A stretch of 64,000 nucleotides of DNA from Burkholderiales bacterium (GCA_020853025.1 JADYZP010000062.1:1-64000); one strand, 5' to 3'. Numbered from the stretch's first letter, positions 14,456 to 24,477 are shown. Notes: generated by a model from the sequence alone, not told the origin. A program made the numbers and translations.

Positions 14456-16530
14456 ACGCCAGCACCTGGTTCACGCTGCGTCCGCAACGCGGCACCACGA
14501 CCGTTCGCGATCTGCTGACGCCGGCGCAGATACGCTGCCTCGGGGTACTGCTGCTGGCAGCACAGCTGCCGCAGGCGCCGCACCTGCCGATCTGGGTGGC
14601 GGCGACCGGAATCATGCTCGTCGGACTGCGCATCGTGCTCTTGCGCCGCGATCGCCTGCGTCCGCAGGCGCCGCCGGCCCGCATCCCGTCGTGGGCGCTG
14701 GCCGTCTTCGCGGTTGCGGCCGCGCTGGCCGTGCGCGCATCCTTCGGCTACCTGGCCGGCCGCGACCCGTCGGTCGCCTTCCTGTACATCCTGGTCGCGA
14801 TCAAGTTCCTGGAAACGCGCTCGACGCGCGACGGCACGCTGCTGATCTGCCTCGCCTGCTTCCTGCTGGTGACGCCGTTCTTTTACAGCCAATCGCCGCT
14901 CGCTGCGATCGTCGTGCTGCCCGCGGTGCTCGGCGTCGGCGTCGCGCTCGACGCATTGACCTGTAACAGGACGGCGCTGCCTGCGTTCGACTGGCGCAGC
15001 GCACTGCGCCGCAGCGCGGTGATGATCCTGCAGGGATTGCCGGTCGCGGCTTTGTTGTTCGTGTTGTTCCCGCGACTCGCGGCACCGCTGTGGGGGCTGC
15101 CTTCCGACTACGGCGCGCAAAGCGGCCTGTCGGACTCGATGTCACCGGGACAGATCAGCGAGTTGTCGCTGTCCGACGCCGTCGCCTTCCGCGTCGACTT
15201 CGATGGGCCGGTACCGCCGCCTGCACTGCGCTACTGGCGCGGGCCGGTCTTTTCGCGCTTCGATGGCAGGACCTGGTCGCCCGGTCCGTTCATGCTCAGA
15301 GGCGGCGTGCTGCCTGTCGAAGGCCCGGTCGTCACCTATACGGTCACCCTCGAACCCAACCATCGGCGCTCGCTGTTCGCGCTCGACCTGCCGGTCGCGC
15401 TGCCCGTATTCTCCGGAGGAGCGGCGCCACTGATCGGCGCACCGTACATCACCATCGACCAGCAGTTGCTGATGCGCGCACCGATGGGGGCCGAGTCGCT
15501 GCGCTACTCGCAGCAATCGGTGCTGCGTTCGCGATTCCCGGCCATGTCGTCGTTGGAGTCGCGTGCCAACCTGGGCGTCGGCGAAGGCAACCCGCGGACG
15601 CTCGCGCTGGCCGCGCAACTGCGTGCGCTGCATCCCGACGACTCGGCATACATCGGCGCGATCCTGGAGAAGTTTACCCGGGAGGACTTCGTGTACACGC
15701 TTGCACCGCCATTGTTCGAGCGTGATCCGGTAGATCTGTTCCTGTTCGGCGAGCGTCGCGGCTTTTGCGAGCACTACGCGAGCGCGTTCGTACTGCTGCT
15801 GCGCGCCGCCGGTATTCCCGCACGCGTCGTCACCGGTTACCAGGGCGGCGCGGTCAACCCGCGCGGCGGCTACATGATCGTGCGCCAGTCCGATGCGCAC
15901 GCGTGGGCCGAAGCGATGATCGGCGGGCAGTGGCAGCGTTACGATCCAACCGCCGCGGTCGCGCCGTCGCGGATCGAGCTCGGGCTGGGAGGCGCGTTGA
16001 GCGCCGGCGAGCCCGTGCCTTTCCTGGCCCGGCTCGATGCCACGTGGCTGACCGGTGTGCAACTCGCGTGGGATGCATTCAATCACGACTGGCGGCGCAA
16101 CTTCATCGATTTCAATCGCGATCGGCAGCGGTCGTTGTGGCGCGACTGGCGGCTCGACCAGTTCGCCCCATGGCAAGTCGTGGCGCTGATCGCGCTGACG
16201 ATTTTTGCCTGGGGGGCAATGGTCGTCGGCTGGCTGATGTGGAAACGCCGCCACCAGGAGCGCGCGCTCGTCCTCTGGGACGACCTGAATCGCCGGCTGG
16301 CGCGCGCCGGCCTGCCACGGCAGCCGCACGAGGGGCCGCTGGCCTTCGCATCCCGCGCCGCGCAGCGCTGGCCGCAGTTCGCGATCGCCTTTGCCGCCAT
16401 CGGCGAGTCCTTCGCCGAACTGCGCTACGGCAGCGTGCCGGTGGCGCGCGAGCGGGACGCACTGGTCGCGACCCTCGAACGCGCGATCGACGTGCTGCCG
16501 GCGCCCGCCGCGTTGCGCACGACGCATTGA
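14452..16530 (+). CDS. tgpA: Membrane transglutaminase-like protein (TgpA family, DUF3488)
   Basis: 692 residues. An N-terminal membrane part (about six helices up to residue ~205) is followed by a periplasmic region with a transglutaminase/protease-like core: Cys439 in RRGFCEHYASAF, His483 in DAHAWAEAM and Asp498 in RYDPTAAV, a complete triad. A further membrane helix (WQVVALIALTIFAWGAMVVGWLMW) precedes a cytoplasmic DUF4129-like tail. TgpA of Pseudomonas has the same layout. ATG 14452 overlaps the DUF58 stop. It converges on nlpD with 23 bp between stops. Confidence 0.92.
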   Translation: MNASTWFTLRPQRGTTTVRDLLTPAQIRCLGVLLLAAQLPQAPHLPIWVAATGIMLVGLRIVLLRRDRLRPQAPPARIPSWALAVFAVAAALAVRASFGYLAGRDPSVAFLYILVAIKFLETRSTRDGTLLICLACFLLVTPFFYSQSPLAAIVVLPAVLGVGVALDALTCNRTALPAFDWRSALRRSAVMILQGLPVAALLFVLFPRLAAPLWGLPSDYGAQSGLSDSMSPGQISELSLSDAVAFRVDFDGPVPPPALRYWRGPVFSRFDGRTWSPGPFMLRGGVLPVEGPVVTYTVTLEPNHRRSLFALDLPVALPVFSGGAAPLIGAPYITIDQQLLMRAPMGAESLRYSQQSVLRSRFPAMSSLESRANLGVGEGNPRTLALAAQLRALHPDDSAYIGAILEKFTREDFVYTLAPPLFERDPVDLFLFGERRGFCEHYASAFVLLLRAAGIPARVVTGYQGGAVNPRGGYMIVRQSDAHAWAEAMIGGQWQRYDPTAAVAPSRIELGLGGALSAGEPVPFLARLDATWLTGVQLAWDAFNHDWRRNFIDFNRDRQRSLWRDWRLDQFAPWQVVALIALTIFAWGAMVVGWLMWKRRHQERALVLWDDLNRRLARAGLPRQPHEGPLAFASRAAQRWPQFAIAFAAIGESFAELRYGSVPVARERDALVATLERAIDVLPAPAALRTTH

Positions 16531-16553
16531 CCGCTGCCGGCCGGAACAGCGTG

Positions 16554-17633
16554 TCAGGCAGGCGGCAGGTAGCGCGTCGGATCCATCGGCTTGCCCAGCC
16601 GGCGAATTTCGAAGTGTAGTTTCACTTCGGTGGCGTCGGTGCTGCCCATCTCGGCGATCTTCTGCCCCTTGCTCACCTTCTGCCCTTCCTTGACCAGGAT
16701 TTCGCGATTGTGGGCGTAGGCGGACAGATAGGTCTTGTTGTGCTTGACGATGATGAGTTTCCCGTAGCCGCGCAATCCGGTGCCTGCGTAGACGACGGCA
16801 CCCGCAGCGCTCGCAAATACCGGTTGCCCAGCGGCTCCGGCGATGTCGATGCCCTTCAGGTTGGCGCTCTCCGAGAAACTGCCGACGACACGGCCCTTGG
16901 CCGGCCAGACCCAGTCGAGCCTGTCGTCGTCACCGCCATCGCCGTTGGCGGCGCGCGGTGGCTCCGGCTTGGGTTCCGGCTTCGGCGTCGCGATCGTGGT
17001 CGGCGCCGCGGGCACTACTGGCTCGGGCGGCGCCTGCGCCAGCCGCGTCACGTCACGTAGCGCCTGCTCCGAATAGGGCTCCTTCAGCGCCTTCGGTGAC
17101 GACTTGTAGTTTTCGGTATTGCGCGCAGCGGGGGCTGCCTGCGCGGGTGACGGCGCACCAGGCTTCGCCTCGACCACCGCCGGTACCGACTTCAGCGGCG
17201 CCGTGACCACGCCCGCTGCGCCGGCCACGGGTTCTCCGGGAGCCGACAGTCGCAGCACCTGTCCGACCCGGATGAGGTTGACGTTCTCGATGTTGTTCCA
17301 CGCCGCCAGTTCGCGGTAGTCGAGTCCGGTATCGAGCGCGATCTGGAACAGCGTGTCGCCGCGCTTGACGATGTAGGCGGCAGCGCGCGATTCCGTTTCG
17401 GCGGCAGCGGGCGGCGCGGGTGCCGCGTGTGCCGCGGCAGCCGGGACGCCGCGTCTGGCCGGAGTCGCGCTGCGGTCCTCGACCGGCGCCGGCCGCTGCG
17501 ACGCGCATCCGGTGACGACCACCGCGACGATGATTGCAGTCACGCGCCACCACGCGAATGCTGGGATTCGATGCTGCGACGGAGTCGAGGATTGCATTGA
17601 CGTGTCGACAGCGCGCGGCGGATATTCGTTCAC
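16554..17633 (-). CDS. nlpD: NlpD-like lipoprotein, amidase activator (LysM plus degenerate M23)
   Basis: 359 residues: lipobox VVVTGCAS, LysM domain (YIVKRGDTLFQIALDTGLDYRELAAWNNI), a Pro/Ala-rich linker and a C-terminal LytM/M23 domain. The metal-binding residues of active M23 enzymes are lost: the first site reads KGIDIAG and the HxH site reads LHFE. This is the known state of NlpD/EnvC, which activate amidases rather than cut peptidoglycan. A GTG at 17633 overlaps the pcm stop (GTGA); ATG 17597 is an alternative. rpoS, the usual neighbour after nlpD, is absent. Confidence 0.92.
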   Translation of the reverse strand: MNEYPPRAVDTSMQSSTPSQHRIPAFAWWRVTAIIVAVVVTGCASQRPAPVEDRSATPARRGVPAAAAHAAPAPPAAAETESRAAAYIVKRGDTLFQIALDTGLDYRELAAWNNIENVNLIRVGQVLRLSAPGEPVAGAAGVVTAPLKSVPAVVEAKPGAPSPAQAAPAARNTENYKSSPKALKEPYSEQALRDVTRLAQAPPEPVVPAAPTTIATPKPEPKPEPPRAANGDGGDDDRLDWVWPAKGRVVGSFSESANLKGIDIAGAAGQPVFASAAGAVVYAGTGLRGYGKLIIVKHNKTYLSAYAHNREILVKEGQKVSKGQKIAEMGSTDATEVKLHFEIRRLGKPMDPTRYLPPA

Positions 17634-18316
17634 GCCAGTCCCGAGAGCAAGGGCACGAATCTTACCGCATCGAGCGCTTGCTCCTTGATTCCGGCAGGCG
17701 TCAGTTCGATTACCGTCAGTCGCTGCAGACCTCGCTCTTCGCCGGGTTGTGCCAGCGGCAGCACCATGCGACCACCCGGCTTCAGGTAGCGCAACAGCGG
17801 CGTCGGGACGTGCGTCGCGCCGGCGGTGACGACGATCGCGTCGACGGCGAGCGCCTCGCCGAGGTCATGGCTGCCGTCGCCGTGCTTCAGCGATACGTTC
17901 TTCAGTTTCAGCGACTGCAGGTTCCGGCGCGCCTTGGCGACCAACGCACCGATGCGCTCGACGCTGTAGACATGGCGGGCGACATTGGCGAGCACCGCGG
18001 TCTGGTAGCCGCAACCGGTACCCACCTCGAGCACGCTGTCCAGGTCGCGGCCGTTGCGCGCCAGCGCGGTCATCCGTGCCACCACCCACGGCTGCGAGAT
18101 CGTCTGCCCGTGGCCGATTGGCAGCGGCACGTCGTCGTAGGCGCGGATGGCCAGCGCCTCGTCGACGAAGATGTGGCGCGGTACGGCGTTGATCGCCGCC
18201 AGCACGACCTCGTCATCGATGCCCTGCTCGCGCAGACGCTCGATCATCCGCGCGCGCGTGCGCGGCGACGTCATGCCGATTCCCGTGCGTTGCCGATCGT
18301 CGCCCTGCGTCGCCAT
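17630..18316 (-). CDS. pcm: Protein-L-isoaspartate O-methyltransferase
   Basis: SAM-dependent repair of isoaspartyl residues in aged proteins. 228 residues with PRHIFVDEALAIRAYDDVPLPIGHGQTISQPWVVA and the SAM motif SVLEVGTGCGYQTAVLA, followed by VDAIVVTAGATHVPTPLLRYLKPGGRMVLPL. It sits between surE and nlpD in the conserved stationary-phase cluster. Confidence 0.96.
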   Translation of the reverse strand: MATQGDDRQRTGIGMTSPRTRARMIERLREQGIDDEVVLAAINAVPRHIFVDEALAIRAYDDVPLPIGHGQTISQPWVVARMTALARNGRDLDSVLEVGTGCGYQTAVLANVARHVYSVERIGALVAKARRNLQSLKLKNVSLKHGDGSHDLGEALAVDAIVVTAGATHVPTPLLRYLKPGGRMVLPLAQPGEERGLQRLTVIELTPAGIKEQALDAVRFVPLLSGLA

Positions 18317-18342
18317 CGCGGGGACCCGCCTTCAGTGGACCT

Positions 18343-19083
18343 TCATTGCGCGAGCCATGTGCGCAGACCCGTCATCAGTTCGCGATGCGTCAGGTCGACC
18401 TGCAACGGCGTCAGCGAGACGTGGCCGGTCGCAACCGCGTGAAAATCGGTCCCTTCGCCAGCATCCGCCGCCTCGCCCGCGGCACCGACCCAATAGACGG
18501 TCTCGCCGCGCGGGTTCTCGGTGCGAATGATGCTCTCGGCCTTGTGCCGGCGCCCCAGGCGCGTGACAAGCGTACCCCGCACTTCGGAAGCTGCGATGTC
18601 GGGTACGTTGACGTTGATCAGCCACGCTCCGGCCGGCGCACGCGCATGCCGCTTGACCAGTTCGACCGCCACCGCGGCGGCGGTCTCGAAGTGCGCTGCA
18701 GTTTTCGACGCCAGCGAAATAGCGACCGATGGAATACCGAGCAGATAGCCTTCGGTCGCCGCGGCCACTGTGCCCGAATAGACGGTGTCGTCCCCCATGT
18801 TGGCGCCGAGATTGATTCCCGAGACCACCATGTCCGGCAACTCGTCGAGCAGGCCGGTCACCGCCAGGTGCACGCAATCGGTCGGCGTGCCATTGACGAA
18901 CAGAAAGCCGTTCGGCGCGCGGCGGACGGCGAGCGGCCGGTCGAGCGTCAGCGAATTCGATGCGCCGCTGCGATCGCGTTCTGGCGCGACGACGGTGATC
19001 TGCGCATGTTCGGAGAGCGCCGCGGCGAGGCGTTCGATGCCCGGCGCAAAATAGCCGTCGTCATTGGAGATCAGGATGTGCAT
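18343..19083 (-). CDS. surE: 5'/3'-nucleotidase SurE
   Basis: Nucleoside monophosphate phosphatase, 246 residues. [19 protein letters not shown] (acidic metal ligands), [14 protein letters not shown] and [24 protein letters not shown] are the family signatures. ATG 19083 is chosen; an in-frame TTG six bases earlier is unlikely. A perfect TATAAT on this strand lies about 55 nt upstream within a symmetric divergent promoter. Confidence 0.96.
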   Translation of the reverse strand: MHILISNDDGYFAPGIERLAAALSEHAQITVVAPERDRSGASNSLTLDRPLAVRRAPNGFLFVNGTPTDCVHLAVTGLLDELPDMVVSGINLGANMGDDTVYSGTVAAATEGYLLGIPSVAISLASKTAAHFETAAAVAVELVKRHARAPAGAWLINVNVPDIAASEVRGTLVTRLGRRHKAESIIRTENPRGETVYWVGAAGEAADAGEGTDFHAVATGHVSLTPLQVDLTHRELMTGLRTWLAQ

Positions 19084-19136
19084 CGGCAACGAGGGGAGGA
19101 TCGTCGCGCGCGCAGTTCGCTGTGCGCGACTGGCGC

Positions 19137-19166
19137 GATTATACCCTGCGGGTCGCCCCTATAATC
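19137..19166. promoter_or_regulatory. Symmetric overlapping divergent promoters (surE / fbpB)
   Basis: GATTATA (19137-19143) and TATAATC (19160-19166) are perfect inverted copies with 16 nt between them. The right copy gives a perfect -10 (19160-19165) for the + strand permease gene; the left gives a perfect -10 (complement of 19138-19143) for surE. In each direction the -35 zone is occupied by the other promoter's -10 region, read as GATTAT with 17-nt spacing. The two polymerase sites cannot be occupied together. Confidence 0.6.
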
Positions 19167-19220
19167 CCCGGATGCCCGCCGCAAACCGCTTCCACCATTC
19201 ACATCCAGGGCAATTTCGGC

Positions 19221-20918
19221 ATGCACACTAACCGCCGCGGCATGACCGCGCTGGCAGCGACGCTGGCGCTGCTTGCGGTGTTGCCGGTCGCGGCAATCGT
19301 CGGCCGCGGGCTGGCCTTCGGCGCCGGTGATACCTGGTCGCACCTGGCGGCCACCGTCTTGCCACGCTACATCGGAAACACGCTGGCGCTGGTCGTCCTC
19401 GTCGGCACCGGCGTCGCTGTCGGCGGCACCGCCGCCGGCTGGCTGGTGGCGCGGCGTCGCTTCCCCGGCAGCCGGCTCTTCGAGTGGGCGTTGCTGCTGC
19501 CGCTGGCGATGCCGTCGTACGTGATGGCGTATGCGTACACCGATTTCCTGCAATATGCGGGACCGTTGCAGACGACGTTGCGCGAAACCTTCGGATGGTC
19601 ACACGGCGACTACTGGTTGCCGGAAGTGCGGTCGCTGCCGGGCGCGGCGCTCATGTTCGTGTTCACGCTTTACCCGTACGTGTTCCTGCTCGCACGCACG
19701 GCGTTCCTCGAGCGGCCGCCGGCGCTGGTCGAAGCCGCGCGCACGCTGGGCCTCGACCGGCGAGCCGCGTTCTGGCGCGTCGAATTGCCGCTGGCACGAC
19801 CCGCCATTGCTGCGGGCATCGCGCTCGCGCTGATGGAAACGCTCGCCGACTACGGCACCGTCTCCTATTTCGCCGTCGACACCTTCACCACCGGGGTCTA
19901 CCGCGCCTGGTTCTCGCTGGGTGACCGGACCGCTGCTGCGCAACTGGCCACCGCGCTGCTCGTCTTCGTCGTCGCGGCGGTTGCGCTGGAACGCGCGTCG
20001 CGCGGCGCCGCACGCACCTACGGCGGCGCCCGCGGCAAGCAGACGCACCGGCAGGCGCCACAGCGCCTGACCGGAATGCGCGCCGCCGCGGCGACGTCGC
20101 TGTGCGCCATCGCGCTTGCCATCGGCTTCGTGTTTCCTGTCCTGTTATTGCTGCGTCTCATGTTCGCGGAAGCCGAGGTGGCGCTGACTGCGCGGTTCCT
20201 CGAGTGGGGCTGGAACAGCTTCCGCGTCGCGCTGCTGGCCTCGGTGCTGGCGCTGATGCTGGCGACGTTCGTCACCTACGCGCTGCGCCTCGCTCCGGGT
20301 GCGGTCACCCGCTCGGCCAGCCGCGTGCTCAACCTGGGCTACGCGGTACCCGGCACTGTCCTCGCGGTGGGTGTCCTGCTGCCGCTGGGCGCGGTCGACA
20401 ACGTGATCGCCGCCTGGCTGCGCGAGACGACCGGCCGCCAGGCTGGCCTCCTGCTCACCGGCACCACCTTTGCGCTGATCTACGCCTACCTGGTCCGCTA
20501 TTTCGCCGTGGCGTGGAACGGCATCGAGCCCGGCTTCGCCCGCATCACTCCGGCGATGGACGCCGCCGCACGCAGCCTGGGCGCCGGTGCGTGGGAAACG
20601 CTGCGGCGCGTCCACGCGCCGCTCCTCGTGCGCAGCGGTGCGGCTGCCTTGCTGCTGGCGTTCGTCGACGTCATGAAGGAACTGCCGGCCACCCTGGTGC
20701 TGCGTCCATTCAATTTCGATACCTTGGCAACACAGACCTACCTGTTGGCGAAGGACGAAAGGCTCGCCGAAGCCGCATTGCCGTCGCTGGCGATGGTTGC
20801 GGTGGGCCTGGTGCCGATCATCGTGCTCGCGCGGATGTCGCGCCGCAAGGCGGGTGCGATAACGCGCGCAATCGCGGCCGGTACGGACTCCGCCGACGCT
20901 CCCGCGGTCCGGCCTTGA
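19221..20918 (+). CDS. fbpB: Fe(3+)-type ABC transporter permease (FbpB-like)
   Basis: 565 residues with two fused permease halves, each with about six helices and an EAA loop: EAARTLGLDRRAAFWRVELP in the first half and DAAARSLGAGAWETLRRVHAP in the second. This double layout is typical of FbpB/ThiP-type inner-membrane subunits. ATG 19221 follows CAGGG; frames starting further upstream run through the promoter. The FbpA gene lies next to it on the opposite strand (stops 42 bp apart) and the ATPase candidate is at 2.6 kb. Iron is the likely substrate by context. Confidence 0.88.
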   Translation: MHTNRRGMTALAATLALLAVLPVAAIVGRGLAFGAGDTWSHLAATVLPRYIGNTLALVVLVGTGVAVGGTAAGWLVARRRFPGSRLFEWALLLPLAMPSYVMAYAYTDFLQYAGPLQTTLRETFGWSHGDYWLPEVRSLPGAALMFVFTLYPYVFLLARTAFLERPPALVEAARTLGLDRRAAFWRVELPLARPAIAAGIALALMETLADYGTVSYFAVDTFTTGVYRAWFSLGDRTAAAQLATALLVFVVAAVALERASRGAARTYGGARGKQTHRQAPQRLTGMRAAAATSLCAIALAIGFVFPVLLLLRLMFAEAEVALTARFLEWGWNSFRVALLASVLALMLATFVTYALRLAPGAVTRSASRVLNLGYAVPGTVLAVGVLLPLGAVDNVIAAWLRETTGRQAGLLLTGTTFALIYAYLVRYFAVAWNGIEPGFARITPAMDAAARSLGAGAWETLRRVHAPLLVRSGAAALLLAFVDVMKELPATLVLRPFNFDTLATQTYLLAKDERLAEAALPSLAMVAVGLVPIIVLARMSRRKAGAITRAIAAGTDSADAPAVRP

Positions 20919-20960
20919 CCCGGCGTCAAGTCGCGCGCTGCGCTGAAGAGCGCGTAGCGG

Positions 20961-21992
20961 TCAACGCCAATCGGCGCGATCGGCGATCTTCTGCGCTTCC
21001 GCCGTGTGCTTGCCGAAGTCGGCGATCGGCAGCGGGTCGATCTTGAACTTGCCCAGCGCGTCGAGCGCGGGGTTGGCGACGACCACCGACGGCACCACCG
21101 GCCATTCGTTGTTGCCGTCGGCGAAATAGCGCTGCGCGTCGTTGCTCGCGAGGTAGTCCAGGAACTTGATCGCGTTGTCGCGGTGGGGTGCGTGCTTCAG
21201 CACGCCGGCGCCGGAGATGTTGACGTGCGTGCCGACGCCGTTCTGGTCGGGGAAGACGATTCCGGTCCTGGCGACAATTTCGCGGTCGGCGGCCTGCGTC
21301 GAGCGCATCAGCCGCGCGTAGTAGTAGGAATTCGACAACGCGACAGCGCACTCGCCGGCGGCGACCGCTTTGATCTGATCGGTGTCGCCGCCCTTGGGCA
21401 TCCGAGCGAAGTTGGCGACCACGCCCTTCGCCCATGCCTCCGCGCGCGCTTCGCCCAGATGCGCGATCTGCGCGCTGATCAGCGACAGGTTGTACGGGTG
21501 GCTGCCCGAGCGCACGCAGACGCGCCCCTTGTTCGCGGGGTCGGCGAGCGACGCGTAGGTCGCCACGTCGCCGGGCTTGGCCATCGCCTTGTTGTAGACG
21601 ATCACGCGCGCGCGGTACGAGAAGCCGAACCAGTTGCCGGCCGGGTCGCGAAATCTGGCCGGTACGCGATCGGTGAGCAGCGCGGACTCGACCGGCCGGA
21701 ACAGGCCCAGCTGCTGTGCCTGCCACAGTCTTGCCGCATCGACGATCAGCAGCAGGTCGGCGGGACTGGCGGCACCTTCGCTCTTCAGGCGCTCGACCAG
21801 CTGCTCGTCGCTGGCCTCGATCCGGTTGATCCTGATTCCGGTGGCCTTGGTGAAGTTCTCGTACAGCGCCTCGTCGGTCTTGTAATGCCGCGCCGAGTAC
21901 AGATTGAGCACGGCTTCGTCGGCGGCATGGACGCTCGCCACCGAAGCGGCGCAGATGAAGAGCGCGGCGAGCGCGCGGGAAATCGTGGACAT
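20961..21992 (-). CDS. fbpA: Fe(3+) ABC transporter periplasmic binding protein
   Basis: 343 residues with a signal peptide ending near SVHAA (residues 1-23). The mature part matches the FutA/FbpA group: LNLYSARHYKTDEALYENFTKATGIRINRIEA at the N terminus and SNSYYYARLM, whose tyrosines are the ferric-iron ligands in this family. It would deliver iron to the FbpB permease encoded convergently beside it. A promoter and a 19-bp Fur-box-like palindrome lie 35-90 nt upstream, indicating repression when iron is plentiful. Confidence 0.93.
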   Translation of the reverse strand: MSTISRALAALFICAASVASVHAADEAVLNLYSARHYKTDEALYENFTKATGIRINRIEASDEQLVERLKSEGAASPADLLLIVDAARLWQAQQLGLFRPVESALLTDRVPARFRDPAGNWFGFSYRARVIVYNKAMAKPGDVATYASLADPANKGRVCVRSGSHPYNLSLISAQIAHLGEARAEAWAKGVVANFARMPKGGDTDQIKAVAAGECAVALSNSYYYARLMRSTQAADREIVARTGIVFPDQNGVGTHVNISGAGVLKHAPHRDNAIKFLDYLASNDAQRYFADGNNEWPVVPSVVVANPALDALGKFKIDPLPIADFGKHTAEAQKIADRADWR

Positions 21993-22027
21993 GATGGAGT
22001 CTTTGCTCTAGGAGTGGCCAAGGGTCG

Positions 22028-22057
22028 AGATTAGCCTGGTCGCAGCACTGATGTCAA
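22028..22057 (-). promoter_or_regulatory. Promoter of fbpA
   Basis: On the minus strand TTGACA (complement of 22052-22057) and TAATCT (complement of 22028-22033) are 18 nt apart. Transcription would start about 30 nt before the fbpA ATG. Confidence 0.55.
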
Positions 22058-22061
22058 TACG

Positions 22062-22080
22062 AATGCGAACAATTCGCATT
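22062..22080. promoter_or_regulatory. Fur-box-like palindrome
   Basis: AATGCGAACAATTCGCATT is a perfect 8-bp inverted repeat around a 3-nt centre. It matches the AATGAGAATnATTCTCATT form of the Fur box at most positions. It abuts the -35 of the fbpA promoter, and fbpA is an iron gene. Only the sequence and position are observed. Confidence 0.7.
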
Positions 22081-22211
22081 GACTTGATCGAGCGCAAACT
22101 TATCGATATTCCCGGCGTCCGCCGCTGTCGCGACATTTCACGGTCAAACCGTTGATCGTCAGGCGGATCGCGCGCTTGTCCCGCTCGTCGATCCGGCCGG
22201 CGTGATCCGGT

Positions 22212-23309
22212 TCAGCGCTCCGCGAGCAGGTGCTCCGCCAGTGCCCAGACTGCGGACGCGTACAGCCGGCTCTTGTTGTAGCGCGTGATCACGTAGAAGT
22301 TGGGGCATGCAATCCACAGACTTGCCGAATCGGCGCCGCCGTCACCGCTCTCCTCCAGCAGCAGCAGTCCGACCGGATCGGCGGCCAAATCGGCCGGCAT
22401 CTCGCCGGGAGTCACGCCATCCTCGTTCCACGCACCGAGCGTGCGCCGTTCGCTGATTCCGCCGTCGAGCCGGCGCAGCGCAGTATCCCGGGAATGCGGC
22501 GCCACAATCGCGGGCAGCAGCACCGGCTGGCCGCGCTGCCAGTCGTGACGCAGCAGGTAATTCGCGACACTGCCGATGACATCGTCGTTGCTGCGCCAGA
22601 GATCGACGTGGCCGTCGTCGTCGAAATCAACGGCGAAGCGCCGGTAGCTTCCGGGCATGAACTGCGGCACGCCCATCGCACCGGCAAACGAACCTCTGGC
22701 AACCAGCGGCGAGAACCCCTGTTCGCGTGCGAGCAGCAGGAATTCCTTCAACTCGCCGCGGAAAAACGGCGCCCGCCGCGGATAGTCGAAGGCGAGGGTC
22801 GCAAGTGCGTCGAGCACGCGGTAGCTGCCGGTATTCCGGCCGTATGTGGTTTCGATGCCGATGATCGCGACGATGATCTCGGCCGGCACGCCATAGCGCG
22901 CCTGTGCTCGCTCGAGCGCAGCTTGGTTTTCGCGCCAGAATTCGAGTCCACCTTCGATGCGCTCGGGCGTCAGGAACCGCGACGCATAGTCGAACCACTT
23001 CGGCGGCTCGAGCAGCGGCCGGTCCATCGCGGCGACGATCTTCGGCTGGAATCTGGCCGCGGCGAGCCATCGCTCGATGTCGCGACGCGACAGCCCCGTT
23101 TCCGCGGCCACCTCGGCGGCAAACGCGCGCACGTCTTCGCGTGCAACGTAATCGATGGTCCTGGAAACGACCGGCTTGGTCGATTTCTTTTTCGTCGCCG
23201 ACGCCGCATGCACAGCATCGCCGCAACCCAGCGTGGTCGACAGCAACGCAACAGACAAAGACCCGCGAATGCAGGCATGAATGCAGGCGCGAATGTACGT
23301 GGATAGCAT
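22212..23309 (-). CDS. mltB: Lytic murein transglycosylase B
   Basis: 365 residues read from ATG 23309 (ATG 23327 also possible). Cleaves the glycan strand of peptidoglycan. An N-terminal signal segment ends near AVHAAS; a Cys in TTLGC is a weak lipobox. The catalytic Glu lies in [17 protein letters not shown] (E153), and [32 protein letters not shown] is the family hallmark. The open frame continues upstream but there overlaps pyrD antisense. It is divergent from pyrD with 105 bp between starts. Confidence 0.93.
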   Translation of the reverse strand: MLSTYIRACIHACIRGSLSVALLSTTLGCGDAVHAASATKKKSTKPVVSRTIDYVAREDVRAFAAEVAAETGLSRRDIERWLAAARFQPKIVAAMDRPLLEPPKWFDYASRFLTPERIEGGLEFWRENQAALERAQARYGVPAEIIVAIIGIETTYGRNTGSYRVLDALATLAFDYPRRAPFFRGELKEFLLLAREQGFSPLVARGSFAGAMGVPQFMPGSYRRFAVDFDDDGHVDLWRSNDDVIGSVANYLLRHDWQRGQPVLLPAIVAPHSRDTALRRLDGGISERRTLGAWNEDGVTPGEMPADLAADPVGLLLLEESGDGGADSASLWIACPNFYVITRYNKSRLYASAVWALAEHLLAER

Positions 23310-23414
23310 GTGCGTGAATGGTACCATCGCGCGATCGCAAAAGCCGGCGAACACCGGTGCGCATTGACGCACATCGGGAACGTCGCGTGCACCGCGCGAC
23401 GCGAGGACGACGCA

Positions 23415-24443
23415 ATGTACAGTCTCTACCCGCTTGCCCGGCCCTTCGTCTTCGCGCTCGACGCCGAGACCGCGCACAAATTGACGCTTGCCGGACTCGA
23501 TCGCGCAGCCTGCGCCGGTGTTGCACAACTCGTCGCGCCCAGGCTTCGAGCATCGCCGGTGACGGTGATGGGCATCGAATTTCCGAATCGGGTCGGGCTG
23601 GCGGCCGGCCTCGACAAGAACGCCGAGCACCTCGAGGGACTCGCCACCTTCGGTTTCGGTTTTCTCGAGGTCGGCACGGTGACTCCGCGTGCGCAACCGG
23701 GCAATCCGAAGCCGAGGATGTTTCGGCTGCCGCACGCGCAGGCGCTGATCAACCGACTCGGCTTCAACAACGCCGGCGTTTCCGCATTGCTGGCGAACAT
23801 CGAGGCCTCGCGTTACCGCGGCATCCTCGGCATCAACATCGGCCGCAATTTCGACACGCCGAACGAGCGCGCGGCCGACGATTACCTGGAATGCCTTCGC
23901 GCCGTATACGCGAAAGCCCACTTCGTCACCGTCAACATCTCGTCGCCGAACACCCGCGGACTGCGCGACCTGCAGCAGGAAGACGTGCTGGGAGCGCTGC
24001 TCGGGCGGTTGAAGCAGGAGCAGACGATGCTGGCGCTAAAGCACGGCCGCTACGTTCCGCTGGCAATCAAGATCGCACCCGACCTGGCCGACGACGCGGT
24101 GCGCGGCATCGCAAGGCTTCTGGTCACGCATCGCATCGACGCCGCGATCGCCACCAATACGACTATCGCGCGCGACGCCATTGCCGGTCAGCCGCACGCG
24201 CAGGAGGCGGGCGGCCTGTCCGGCGCCCCGCTGCGTGCGCGGTCGACCGCGGTGGTTCGGCTGCTCGCCGCGACGCTCGACGGCGCGCTGCCGATCATCG
24301 GCGTCGGCGGCATCGGCAGCGGTGCGCACGCGCGCGAAAAAATTGCGGCGGGCGCGTCGCTGGTACAACTCTATACCGGGCTCGTTTACCGCGGTCCGGC
24401 GCTGGTGGCCGAATGCGTGAAGGCGCTGGCGGAGCAGCAGTGA
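23415..24443 (+). CDS. pyrD: Dihydroorotate dehydrogenase (quinone), class 2
   Basis: Flavoprotein of pyrimidine synthesis that passes electrons to the quinone pool at the membrane; 342 residues. [45 protein letters not shown], the catalytic Ser in [17 protein letters not shown] and the FMN-binding [30 protein letters not shown] are all present. The ATG at 23415 has GAGG upstream and begins at the family N terminus ([21 protein letters not shown]). Confidence 0.97.
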   Translation: MYSLYPLARPFVFALDAETAHKLTLAGLDRAACAGVAQLVAPRLRASPVTVMGIEFPNRVGLAAGLDKNAEHLEGLATFGFGFLEVGTVTPRAQPGNPKPRMFRLPHAQALINRLGFNNAGVSALLANIEASRYRGILGINIGRNFDTPNERAADDYLECLRAVYAKAHFVTVNISSPNTRGLRDLQQEDVLGALLGRLKQEQTMLALKHGRYVPLAIKIAPDLADDAVRGIARLLVTHRIDAAIATNTTIARDAIAGQPHAQEAGGLSGAPLRARSTAVVRLLAATLDGALPIIGVGGIGSGAHAREKIAAGASLVQLYTGLVYRGPALVAECVKALAEQQ

Positions 24444-24477
24444 CCGTCTACCAGCGACGACTCACCACATGACAATT

